The notes under the pieces: generated by a model
What the model was told of the DNA's origin: nothing
The model's database searches: none
The model's input: only the letters and a program-made list of their open reading frames with translations
Translations under genes and position numbers: made by a program
NCBI GenBank assembly: GCA_001801495.1
Contig: MGXW01000035.1
Span: 1 to 7,939 of the forward strand
Direction of reading: 5' to 3'
DNA: 7,939 nt
Source of the DNA: Gammaproteobacteria bacterium RIFCSPHIGHO2_12_FULL_37_34
GTDB taxonomy: Bacteria; Pseudomonadota; Gammaproteobacteria; DSM-16500
Shown: piece by piece, positions 1-6,626 of the stretch
Numbering within the stretch: the first letter of the stretch is position 1
How the letters are laid out: the number at the start of each line of letters is the position of its first letter

Positions 1-25
1 CTTAAGACTTTTACATTACACTTTG

Positions 26-37
26 CCTTTTAAAAGG
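26..37 (+). promoter_or_regulatory. Ribosome binding site embedded in a 12-bp palindrome
   Basis: The perfect palindrome CCTTTTAAAAGG contains the AAGGA-like Shine-Dalgarno sequence (AGGA at 35-38). The SD ends 8 bases before the ATG at 47 but only 2 bases before the ATG at 41, which is why the ATG at 47 is chosen as the start of the first gene. The same TTTTAAAAGGAA string recurs at 4721-4732 in front of the 232-residue gene. The symmetry may be a by-product of an A+T-rich SD context rather than an operator. Confidence 0.5.
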
Positions 38-46
38 AATATGACG

Positions 47-1039
47 ATGTTTAAAGGAATCAGTTGGTTATTTTTTTGGCGAACGACAAACTCTGATCCA
101 TCCTCTCACAATATTTCTCCGATAGCACCGACTGACTCTTCTGATAACAAACCACAAACAGCAACGGCTTTAATGGATGATTTTATTGATGCTTCCTTGG
201 AGAAGGAAGAACCTAGTGTTCGCAATACAGATGCTTTAGATCGTTTTCTAAAAGGCATAGCTAAGTTGAAAAATGATTTACCTAAAATGATAAGTGAATG
301 GGAGAAGCTTGGTGAGGTGATTATTGAAGAAAATACAGAACTGCTAGAATATAACATACATATTGCAGAAAAAAATAATGAGATACTGCATGCAGTGAAA
401 GAAAATAAAAGTTATTTTGCAAATTTTATAGAAATATTGAAACAAGATATGGAGCCTGCTGATTTAGAATTACATCAGCAATTACAAACCACGCACGACC
501 ATGTGCAACAATTGTTTGCTTTTCTAGAAAATGGTTGTAATGATGTGGAAGATACTACGAAAACCGATCAAGAAAAAAGAAAGCGTTGCCTTGATATGCA
601 GCATATTAGTATACAGCTCTTAAAAGAGTTACAAGATACAAGTGAGAAAATTGAGAGTGAATTAAATTATTGTTTAATGTTTGAAGAAATCACGGCATCA
701 GTGGTGTGGCGATCATTACGGTTTTTTATTTTTGCCCATTCAGGTATATCTATACCCGAATTCGATATAGGTTGTAAAACAGGTTACCGTAGTATTTTAT
801 ATCGAGAGATTAAAAAAGAAAAAGAAGAGTTTGATATTTTAAAAACACAAATAGGCATGCTGTTACAAAAAACAATGAATACGATTAAACAAACGACAGC
901 CAAACCAGATGTAGAGCAACAAGCAGATGCTGATCGGCCCAATAAACGTCCGGGCTTATTTGCTGTTGAGCATCCTATTATAAATAATGAGCAACCTCAC
1001 CCTATGTTAGAAATGGAAAAACCACGAGCTACTGCGTGA
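47..1039 (+). CDS. Unrecognised 330-residue coiled-coil protein upstream of recG
   Basis: I do not recognise a family. The ATG at 47 has an AGGA Shine-Dalgarno 8 bases upstream. The in-frame ATG at 41 and TTG at 23 are poorly placed relative to it. The N terminus is short, aromatic and hydrophobic (FKGISWLFFWR, residues 2-12), too short and without a cleavage site to be a convincing signal peptide, though it could be a membrane-touching segment. Residues 13-58 are low-complexity, rich in Ser, Thr, Pro and acidic residues. Residues 60-165 and 172-215 are charged and strongly helical, coiled-coil-like (for example EENTELLEYNIHIAEKNNEI). Residues 219-232 form a short hydrophobic-aromatic stretch (VVWRSLRFFIFAHS), followed by another helix at about 247-285. 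The tail is Pro- and Glu-containing and probably disordered. The gene ends inside the recG start (GTGA overlap), so the two are likely cotranscribed and coupled. This may reflect gene order alone rather than a DNA-repair role. A secreted effector or a structural protein are open possibilities. The reading frame is surely real; the function is unknown. Confidence 0.85.
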   Translation: MFKGISWLFFWRTTNSDPSSHNISPIAPTDSSDNKPQTATALMDDFIDASLEKEEPSVRNTDALDRFLKGIAKLKNDLPKMISEWEKLGEVIIEENTELLEYNIHIAEKNNEILHAVKENKSYFANFIEILKQDMEPADLELHQQLQTTHDHVQQLFAFLENGCNDVEDTTKTDQEKRKRCLDMQHISIQLLKELQDTSEKIESELNYCLMFEEITASVVWRSLRFFIFAHSGISIPEFDIGCKTGYRSILYREIKKEKEEFDILKTQIGMLLQKTMNTIKQTTAKPDVEQQADADRPNKRPGLFAVEHPIINNEQPHPMLEMEKPRATA

Positions 1040-3108
1040 ATGATCATGTTGTACCAATACATCATTTACAAGGTGTAGGCAAACAAATTGCCAAACACCT
1101 GGCGCGTTTGCATATTTACTCGATACAAGATCTTTTATTTCATTTACCGATACGCTATCAAGATCGAACCAATATCCAAATGATTCATTCATTAATAAGA
1201 GATCAGGAAGCAGTTATTGAAGGAGAGATTCAAGTCGTTTCTCAACCACGACGTGGTAAAACTAAATTATTATGCGAGCTACAAGATAAGACTGGAACAA
1301 TTCATTTGCGTTTTTTTCATGTTTTATCTTTTCAGGCAAAAATATTAAGGCGAGGCGTACGCTTACGTTGTTATGGTGATGTGCGTCTAGGCTCTGCTGG
1401 TTTGGAAATGATTCACCCTGAATTTCAGGTTATTACATTAGATAAACCACTTGCACTTTTGCAGCATCTTACACCTATTTATTCTGCTACAGACGGATTA
1501 AGTCAATATACCTTAAGAAAACTTGCAGCAAGCGCACTTGCCTGGATGGAGCGTGAGCATATTTTAGAAGAACGGGTTCCCTCTTCTATTATTCACTCGC
1601 ATTCTTTTCCGACGTTAAAACAAGCTTTACAATTTATCCATCGACCACCGCGTGAAGCTTTAGCTGATTTAATGGCAAATAAAACGTTGGCACACAAGCG
1701 ATTAGTTTTTGAAGAATTGCTATCACATCGTCTAAGTTTATTGCGTATAAAACGTGTATTCAAAGCGCAACCTAGCGTGTCTTTGGCAGAAGGCGGCACA
1801 TTGATACAACACTATCTTCATCATTTGCCTTTTACACTCACTGCAGCGCAACAACGGGTGCATCATGAAATTAAATATGATTTAAGTCAAACCCATCCCA
1901 TGTTACGTTTAATTCAAGGGGATGTGGGGTCTGGTAAAACGGTTATTGCAGCTCTTGCTATGTTGCAAGCGGTTGAAAATGGTTATCAAGCTGTTTTGAT
2001 GGCTCCCACCGAATTGCTTGCTGAGCAACATTATCAAGTGTTCAAACGCTGGTTTGAACCATTAAAAATACAGCTAGCATTTTTGTCTAGTCATGTGAAA
2101 TCCGTTGTGCGAAAGACAATGTTAACTTCTATTGCAAATTGTACCGCACAAATTATTTTAGGCACGCATGCTTTATTTCAAGAGCATGTTCAGTTTGCTA
2201 AACTCGCTTTGATTATTATTGATGAGCAGCACCGCTTTGGTGTGCATCAACGTGCTTTGTTACGAGAAAAAGGCATGCATGCTTCTTATCATCCGCATCA
2301 ATTGATTATGACAGCGACCCCTATTCCTCGAACATTAGCAATGAGTTTTTATGCAGATTTAGATTGTTCCTTGATTGATGAATTACCACCTGGGCGTTTG
2401 CCGATAGTTACAAGTGTACTTGCTAATCATCGTCGTGACGAAGTCATTACTCGCATTCGCGAAGCTTGTTGCGCAGGTCGACAAGTTTATTGGGTGTGTC
2501 CCCTGATTGAAGAATCGGATGTGCTTCATTGTCAAGCAGCAGTAAAAACCGCAGAACAATTACAAAAAGAATTACCAACCTGTCAAGTAGGGCTCATTCA
2601 TGGGCGCACTTCTTCACAAGATAAAGAATCGGTGATGCAAGCATTTCAGCAAGGGCAAATTAACATCTTAGTGGCAACAACGGTGATTGAAGTGGGTGTG
2701 GATGTTGCTAATGCCAGTGTCATGATTATAGAAAACGCAGAGCGATTAGGCCTTGCTCAATTACACCAATTACGTGGACGTGTAGGGCGAGGAACAATTG
2801 CAAGTCATTGTGTATTGTTATATCAACATCCATTATCGGATCTTGCGAAAGAACGATTAGCTATTATGCGTAACACCAATGATGGCTTTCAAATTGCGCA
2901 GAAAGATTTAGAATTGCGTGGTCCAGGAGAAGTGTTAGGAACAAAACAGACAGGTGAGCTTTCGTTTAAGATTGCAGATTTAGTTCGGGATTATGAATTA
3001 ATTGCACCCGTGCAACAAGCAGCAGATATATTGTTACGTGATGATGCATATGATGCTGATGTGCTGATTGAACGATGGTTAGGAAATAAACAAGCGTATC
3101 GTGTATGA
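1036..3108 (+). CDS. recG: ATP-dependent DNA helicase RecG
   Basis: RecG is a superfamily 2 DNA translocase that regresses stalled replication forks and branch-migrates Holliday junctions and R-/D-loops in the cytoplasm. The 690-residue product matches the usual length (E. coli about 693) and aligns by eye along its whole extent. The wedge/OB domain lies at about residues 10-150 (LLFHLPIRYQDRT near 33-45; EMIHPEF). Helicase motifs are intact: Walker A GDVGSGKT at 295-302, motif Ia MAPTELLAEQH at 322-332, Walker B DEQH at 396-399, motif III TATPIPRT at 426-433, LRGRVGRG (motif VI) at 579-586 and the TRG region DGFQIAQKDLELRGPGE at 616-632. The start is a GTG at 1036 overlapping the previous gene's TGA (GTGA). 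The ATG at 1040 is out of frame. No separate Shine-Dalgarno is evident, which fits translational coupling. There is no frameshift or missing key residue. Identification is essentially certain; only the exact start carries slight doubt. Confidence 0.98.
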   Translation: MNDHVVPIHHLQGVGKQIAKHLARLHIYSIQDLLFHLPIRYQDRTNIQMIHSLIRDQEAVIEGEIQVVSQPRRGKTKLLCELQDKTGTIHLRFFHVLSFQAKILRRGVRLRCYGDVRLGSAGLEMIHPEFQVITLDKPLALLQHLTPIYSATDGLSQYTLRKLAASALAWMEREHILEERVPSSIIHSHSFPTLKQALQFIHRPPREALADLMANKTLAHKRLVFEELLSHRLSLLRIKRVFKAQPSVSLAEGGTLIQHYLHHLPFTLTAAQQRVHHEIKYDLSQTHPMLRLIQGDVGSGKTVIAALAMLQAVENGYQAVLMAPTELLAEQHYQVFKRWFEPLKIQLAFLSSHVKSVVRKTMLTSIANCTAQIILGTHALFQEHVQFAKLALIIIDEQHRFGVHQRALLREKGMHASYHPHQLIMTATPIPRTLAMSFYADLDCSLIDELPPGRLPIVTSVLANHRRDEVITRIREACCAGRQVYWVCPLIEESDVLHCQAAVKTAEQLQKELPTCQVGLIHGRTSSQDKESVMQAFQQGQINILVATTVIEVGVDVANASVMIIENAERLGLAQLHQLRGRVGRGTIASHCVLLYQHPLSDLAKERLAIMRNTNDGFQIAQKDLELRGPGEVLGTKQTGELSFKIADLVRDYELIAPVQQAADILLRDDAYDADVLIERWLGNKQAYRV

Positions 3109-3119
3109 AGAGAAGATGT

Positions 3120-3148
3120 TTGACATGAGAAGTGGTGATGAATAAGAT
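3120..3148 (+). promoter_or_regulatory. Sigma70-type promoter for the two-gene unknown unit
   Basis: A perfect -35 hexamer TTGACA (3120-3125) and a -10 hexamer TAAGAT (3143-3148, 4 of 6 consensus bases including the first two and the last two) are separated by exactly 17 bases. The predicted transcript start is near 3155, giving a leader of about 25 bases before the ATG at 3180. The position, just after the recG stop, implies the downstream genes have their own promoter rather than depending on recG read-through. Confidence 0.65.
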
Positions 3149-3167
3149 TCTATCCAATGATGATAGA
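3149..3167. repeat. 6-7-6 inverted repeat at the predicted transcript start
   Basis: TCTATC (3149-3154) and GATAGA (3162-3167) are perfect inverted copies around a 7-base centre. The repeat directly abuts the -10 box, covers the likely transcription start and ends just before the AAGGGG ribosome binding site (3169-3174). It could be an operator. A short 6-bp repeat of this kind can also arise by chance in A+T-rich DNA. Confidence 0.3.
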
Positions 3168-3179
3168 TAAGGGGTGTTT

Positions 3180-4706
3180 ATGCGAGATCGTGTAAATAAA
3201 AACGATATTATTCTATATAACGACGAAATCATTTGCGAATGGCAAGATAAACTTACTGAAATCCAGCAAACGATTGCCAATCATGATCGCGCTATTGCTG
3301 AAGCAAACCGTATCATTTCAAATCTGAATGCAAAAATCCATCCAGTTGAGGCAAGCATACGCGATGTTAAAGCAAAGATTGTTCCTCGTGAAGTATTTCT
3401 TCATGCAAAAAGGGAACATCAGAATCGCCATTATCATTATTTTGATTATAACAATTACAACATGTTGGATTCACGAGATCCTGAATTAACTACTCTACGA
3501 TCACAGGCAAATCACTTGATTGCTCAAAAGGAGCCGTGGGTTGCTGCAAGGGGAGAAAAAGAAGAGCTTGTTCGACAATGTAACGCCGAAAATAATCGCT
3601 TAAAACAACAGCAAGATTTTATTGCTTTCCATATTCCTCGTGCTGAAACATTTATGGCGAATTTGCGTAATAAACCAGAAGATTTTTTCTCTCAATTTAA
3701 ATCAACTGTCATCAACCAATTTGGTCAATATGAAAAAGAGCATCCTTTTTCTCAATCAGAGATTGTTCGGTGGTGTTTATCCAATATTGAAAATAAAATA
3801 GATGGCATATTAGAGAGCAATCATTTAGAAGAGAAGAATCGAGCTTATCAATTACATTATGCTTGTTTGTGCGGGTTTCTATGGTATTTATTAGATGAGG
3901 TTGAGCGAGAAAATAATGCAGCAAATTGTTCATTTGCGAACATGCTTATGGGGTTTTTACAAGAAGCCCATATCGCTGATCAGGGAGATTTACCTAATGA
4001 ATTAGTGACAGGCTTATCAGTGCGTAACCAATTCATGTTCTTTAGAAATAAGAATCGAGAATTATATTTAGAAATGGATATCAACAAACTACATGAGGAT
4101 GAACATCAAGCTTATCAAAGAGCATATCAGGACTTTCAACATATTTGTGATTCTAAATTGCAAAATGACTACCCACTTTTATATGAACCCGCACGTTGTT
4201 TATTGAGCAATACCGCCGAGAAAAAAGCCGCGCAACCAGCAGATTTTAAATCTTATACGACCAGCTTAAAAGCTGGAAAAGCAGTTTTTTTGTATGTTTC
4301 AGAGCAAATAAGGGATGAGGATTATGATCCGGATGCACTTTCAAATATAGCAGTATTAGCGGATAAGGCTGATGGCGCTCCTTCACCAAAAAAGAAACTA
4401 GGAGGTGTACTGTTAGGTATATTAGGCGCAGCTCTTATAACAATGAGTGTTTGCGCGGTACTTGCTTCTTTTGCAGTGGCTTCCCCATTCAGCATCATTG
4501 GCATAGCAATTGGTACTACTCTGCTTGCTCAATCATTATCAATTAGTATGGGAGGTGTTGGTTTAGTGGCGCTAGGAGGTGGAATGGGTTTGTTTGCTCA
4601 TGGTACTCGACATGGATTATCGAAAAGTTTAAAGCAATGTGCAAAAGCTGGGCAGCAACTTGAAGAAAATAAGCGTAGTTTTCAAGAGTTCACTGTTTGG
4701 GCATAA
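3180..4706 (+). CDS. Unrecognised 508-residue coiled-coil protein with C-terminal hydrophobic module
   Basis: No family is recognised with certainty. The ATG at 3180 is preceded by AAGGGG ending 5 bases upstream. A GTG at 3174 in the same frame overlaps that Shine-Dalgarno and is less likely. Residues 12-66 and about 102-148 are heptad-rich coiled coil, separated by an unusual His/Tyr/Asn patch (residues 80-94, with HYHYFDYNNYN). A mixed helical region follows, with a hydrophobic patch at 226-240. From residue 408 the protein becomes strongly hydrophobic and Gly/Ala-rich: about 408-434, 437-457 and 458-473, broken by Pro436 and by glycines, suggesting two or three membrane segments. A Lys-rich stretch (PSPKKK, 401-406) precedes it, and GTRHGLSKSLKQ (475-486) follows. 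The last 15 residues contain Glu495, Glu496 and Glu503 with Val506 at -3, compatible with an E-block-like Dot/Icm type IV secretion signal but not proof of one. There is no N-terminal signal peptide. Its own promoter lies upstream, and a 232-residue gene follows 32 bases later. A translocated membrane-targeting effector is the leading inference; a bacterial inner-membrane protein is the alternative. Confidence 0.88.
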   Translation: MRDRVNKNDIILYNDEIICEWQDKLTEIQQTIANHDRAIAEANRIISNLNAKIHPVEASIRDVKAKIVPREVFLHAKREHQNRHYHYFDYNNYNMLDSRDPELTTLRSQANHLIAQKEPWVAARGEKEELVRQCNAENNRLKQQQDFIAFHIPRAETFMANLRNKPEDFFSQFKSTVINQFGQYEKEHPFSQSEIVRWCLSNIENKIDGILESNHLEEKNRAYQLHYACLCGFLWYLLDEVERENNAANCSFANMLMGFLQEAHIADQGDLPNELVTGLSVRNQFMFFRNKNRELYLEMDINKLHEDEHQAYQRAYQDFQHICDSKLQNDYPLLYEPARCLLSNTAEKKAAQPADFKSYTTSLKAGKAVFLYVSEQIRDEDYDPDALSNIAVLADKADGAPSPKKKLGGVLLGILGAALITMSVCAVLASFAVASPFSIIGIAIGTTLLAQSLSISMGGVGLVALGGGMGLFAHGTRHGLSKSLKQCAKAGQQLEENKRSFQEFTVWA

Positions 4707-4721
4707 CGATGTTCACGTTAT
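4703..4721 (+). other. Weak 6-bp hairpin overlapping a stop codon
   Basis: ATAACG (4703-4708) pairs with CGTTAT (4716-4721) across a 7-base loop. It includes the last two bases of the 508-residue gene's stop (TAA, 4704-4706) and runs into TTTT. The stem has only two G-C pairs, so it is a poor intrinsic terminator. At most it could give partial attenuation or protect the transcript end between the two genes. Confidence 0.2.
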
Positions 4722-4738
4722 TTTAAAAGGAAAGCAAT

Positions 4739-5437
4739 ATGTATCAAGATGATCATATTTCATATGCACAAGTTAAAAAAGCAATGCAAGCATGCACGTT
4801 AGATTTTGCTACTTTACAGAAAGCTTGCTTAACGAAAGAAGAATGTGATGAATTGCTTGCTCTCATTCAAAGCATGGCGATCACGCATGAAGAACAATGG
4901 CACGAAAAAACAAAAAATTTAGTTATGAGACAATTAGAAGCCCAATGTTCTGTGGTAACCGATCTTCAAGTTTACCATATATTACTGAATCGTTTAGGCA
5001 AGGAACAAGATGAAGCAATCAAAGCTTATCGTAATAAAAAAGGTTACCTGATCACGTTGGAAGTAGAGATTAAAAGTAAAAAGGCTGGGATAGTTAAATT
5101 AGAACACTTCAAACACTATAAAGAATTATTAGAAGATTATCTCTATACTCAAGTGGCGCGTCTTAATCGATATGCACCATATTCCCGTAAAAAAGCTATT
5201 TTAGAAAATTATATTCAAGATTGCCAGAATATTGTTAATATTTCTCAATTTACTCAATTAAAAGCATTGTTACCAAAAATTCGCGAAGTCACTAAAGAGC
5301 ATCGCGATACAAATTTTTCCTGGCGATATTTTTTAAAGTTTAATTGGCTGCGAAATCCCGCAAGTTATAATGCATTTAATCATGTGTTTGATCAGAATAA
5401 TGAATTGCGCGAGCAAAAAAACAGGGCTCACGCATAA
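4739..5437 (+). CDS. Unrecognised 232-residue helical protein
   Basis: I do not recognise this protein. The ATG at 4739 has AAGGA (4727-4731) 7 bases upstream, within a TTTTAAAAGGAA string also found before the first gene of the window. The product is soluble-looking, charged and almost entirely helical by composition, with coiled-coil-like stretches at about residues 50-70, 85-140 and 150-190. No signal peptide or membrane segment is visible. The C-terminal part changes character to an aromatic, Asn-rich block (FSWRYFLKFNWLRNPASYNA, 193-212) that looks like a folded motif, ending in a charged tail. It lies 32 bases downstream of the 508-residue gene on the same strand with no convincing terminator or separate promoter, so both are probably one transcript and may act together. 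Its 3' end overlaps the convergent anmK by 10 bases. A partner, chaperone or second effector is possible; nothing in the sequence decides. Confidence 0.85.
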   Translation: MYQDDHISYAQVKKAMQACTLDFATLQKACLTKEECDELLALIQSMAITHEEQWHEKTKNLVMRQLEAQCSVVTDLQVYHILLNRLGKEQDEAIKAYRNKKGYLITLEVEIKSKKAGIVKLEHFKHYKELLEDYLYTQVARLNRYAPYSRKKAILENYIQDCQNIVNISQFTQLKALLPKIREVTKEHRDTNFSWRYFLKFNWLRNPASYNAFNHVFDQNNELREQKNRAHA

Positions 5438-6543
5438 TAGATACCACCTAATACAGCTGCTGCTTTTGCACCTGTTACACTGGGTAGATTCCCGGGTTGT
5501 TGATGACAAGTTTGTCGTGCAAGCCAAGCAAATGCTGCAGCCTCAATCCAATCTGGGTGCATACCAAGAGATTCAGTAGAATCAACTGTAAATTGGGGTG
5601 TTGCTTGTTTTTGTAAACGGGACATTAAATAATCATTACGGGTGCCGCCGCCACATACAAAAATTTCAGCGGTGAATAGTTGTTTACGAATAGCCATCAT
5701 CATACTGCATACAGTGAGTTCTACTAATGTAGTTTGCACATCGACAGATGATAATGGTGTTTTGAAAGATAACAATGTTTTTTGTAACCAAGCCAAGTTG
5801 AAATATTCACGCCCCGTACTTTTAGGTGGTGAGAGATAAAAATAAGGATCGGATAACCAATGCTTGAGCAAATCCGGCTGAATATTTCCTTGTTGTCCCC
5901 ATTTTCCATGCTCATCATAATTTTTTCCTTGATGAAGATAAATCCAAGCATCAAGCAGAGCATTACCAGGTCCGGTATCAAAACCAATAATAGATCCCGT
6001 ATTTTTTTTTGGTAATAAAGTGATATTAGCAATTCCACCGATATTAACGATGATGCGATCGGTTTGTTCAGATGAAAATAAATAATGATGAAAAGCGGGA
6101 ACCAAAGGCGCGCCTTGGCCACCGTGTGCCATATCTTTGCGGCGAAAATCGGCGATAGTCATAATACCTGTTTCAAGTGCAATAATATTAGGGTCACCGA
6201 TTTGTATGCTGAAACGATGGGGGTGATGAGGATGATGACGAATGGTTTGCCCATGGCTGCCAATAGCTTGAATGGAATTAGGCGTGAGCGATTGTTGTTT
6301 TAATAATGTATTAACTGCTTGTGCAAAGGCTTGGCCTAATGATACATCCAGTTCTCCTAGTCGTTGAATTTCATTTTCACCTTGTTCATATAGTGCAAGA
6401 ATTTCTGCTCGCAGAGTAGGCGGGTAAGCTGCATAATGTGAGGCTATCATTCGAGGCTGAGGTTGACTAAAATCAACGAGTACGGCATCAATGCCATCTG
6501 CACTGGTTCCAGATATTAAGCCTATGTAAAGTTCTTTAGTCAT
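5428..6543 (-). CDS. anmK: Anhydro-N-acetylmuramic acid kinase AnmK
   Basis: AnmK phosphorylates and hydrolyses 1,6-anhydro-MurNAc, released by lytic transglycosylases, to MurNAc-6-phosphate for peptidoglycan recycling in the cytoplasm. The product of 371 residues matches E. coli AnmK (369) and aligns throughout. From the ATG at 6543: nucleotide-binding GLISGTSADGID at 8-19, SHGQT at 96-100, the substrate region DFRRKD with GGQGAPLVPAFH at 132-152, NIGGIANIT at 167-175, and FDTGPGN at 188-194 with the expected catalytic Asp189. PKSTGREYFN, VCGGGTRND and GNLPSVTGA are also present further on. The start is not settled. The ATG at 6543 gives the family-like N terminus but has no Shine-Dalgarno; the ATG at 6555 and TTG at 6561 extend it by 4 or 6 residues, and only the TTG has an AAGAGG motif at usable distance (11 bases). 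An A9 run lies inside the gene. A His-rich loop (103-109) is an unusual local feature. The gene is divergent from tyrS and convergent with the 232-residue gene. Confidence 0.97.
   Translation of the reverse strand: MTKELYIGLISGTSADGIDAVLVDFSQPQPRMIASHYAAYPPTLRAEILALYEQGENEIQRLGELDVSLGQAFAQAVNTLLKQQSLTPNSIQAIGSHGQTIRHHPHHPHRFSIQIGDPNIIALETGIMTIADFRRKDMAHGGQGAPLVPAFHHYLFSSEQTDRIIVNIGGIANITLLPKKNTGSIIGFDTGPGNALLDAWIYLHQGKNYDEHGKWGQQGNIQPDLLKHWLSDPYFYLSPPKSTGREYFNLAWLQKTLLSFKTPLSSVDVQTTLVELTVCSMMMAIRKQLFTAEIFVCGGGTRNDYLMSRLQKQATPQFTVDSTESLGMHPDWIEAAAFAWLARQTCHQQPGNLPSVTGAKAAAVLGGIYYA
6002..6010 (-). repeat. A9 homopolymer inside anmK
   Basis: Nine consecutive T on the plus strand are nine A on the coding strand, encoding the Lys-Lys of LPKKNTG just before the catalytic FDTGPGN motif. 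Loss of one A would shift translation into a second open frame that stays open to 5724. Confidence 0.9.
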
Positions 6544-6554
6544 GTAGGGTTTCA

Positions 6555-6583
6555 TATACAAAGTTCAGTGAACCTCTTATCAT
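6555..6583 (+). promoter_or_regulatory. Candidate tyrS promoter
   Basis: TATACA (6555-6560, 4 of 6 to the -35 consensus) and TATCAT (6578-6583, 5 of 6 to the -10 consensus) are spaced by 17 bases. The predicted transcript start is near 6590, giving a leader of about 37 bases before the tyrS ATG, too short for a T-box-type leader. The 17-base spacer contains the palindrome GTTCAGTGAAC. Confidence 0.4.
6563..6573. repeat. Perfect 5-1-5 palindrome between anmK and tyrS
   Basis: GTTCA and TGAAC flank a single central G. The element sits in the spacer of the candidate tyrS promoter and next to the predicted transcript start of anmK, where a bound regulator could affect both. It is short, and no regulator is recognised. 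Confidence 0.3.
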
Positions 6584-6584
6584 A
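6579..6584 (-). promoter_or_regulatory. Candidate anmK -10 box
   Basis: On the minus strand this reads TATGAT, 5 of 6 to consensus, and it overlaps the plus-strand TATCAT by five bases. No good -35 hexamer is seen at 16-19 bases upstream, so the promoter is weaker or needs an activator. The predicted start near 6572 lies just before the possible anmK initiation codons. Confidence 0.25.
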
Positions 6585-6626
6585 TTGTGCCATACTCCTT
6601 TCTTTTACAGAACTAAAGAGATAATG

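Noticed and set aside
1..22. Possible PmrA-type box (CTTAA direct repeat) before the first gene
   Set aside because: Only one half-site (CTTAAGACTT) fits. The second half at the required spacing does not match, and the promoter region is cut by the window edge.
2966..3280. 104-codon hydrophobic open frame on the minus strand
   Set aside because: It covers the recG 3' end, the promoter region and the start of the next gene in antisense, with no start signals. The sense genes explain the sequence.
4703..4724. Intrinsic terminator between the two unknown genes
   Set aside because: The stem is only 6 bp with two G-C pairs and four T after it, too weak to call a terminator. It is kept only as a low-confidence hairpin.
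5370..5579. 69-codon plus-strand frame at the convergent junction
   Set aside because: It overlaps the 232-residue gene and antisense anmK, has low-complexity Leu/His content and no Shine-Dalgarno, so it is a shadow of the real genes.
5724..6122. 132-codon open frame on the minus strand
   Set aside because: It lies wholly inside anmK in another frame, has no ribosome binding site and an improbable composition. It is noted only as the frame reached by slippage at the A9 tract.
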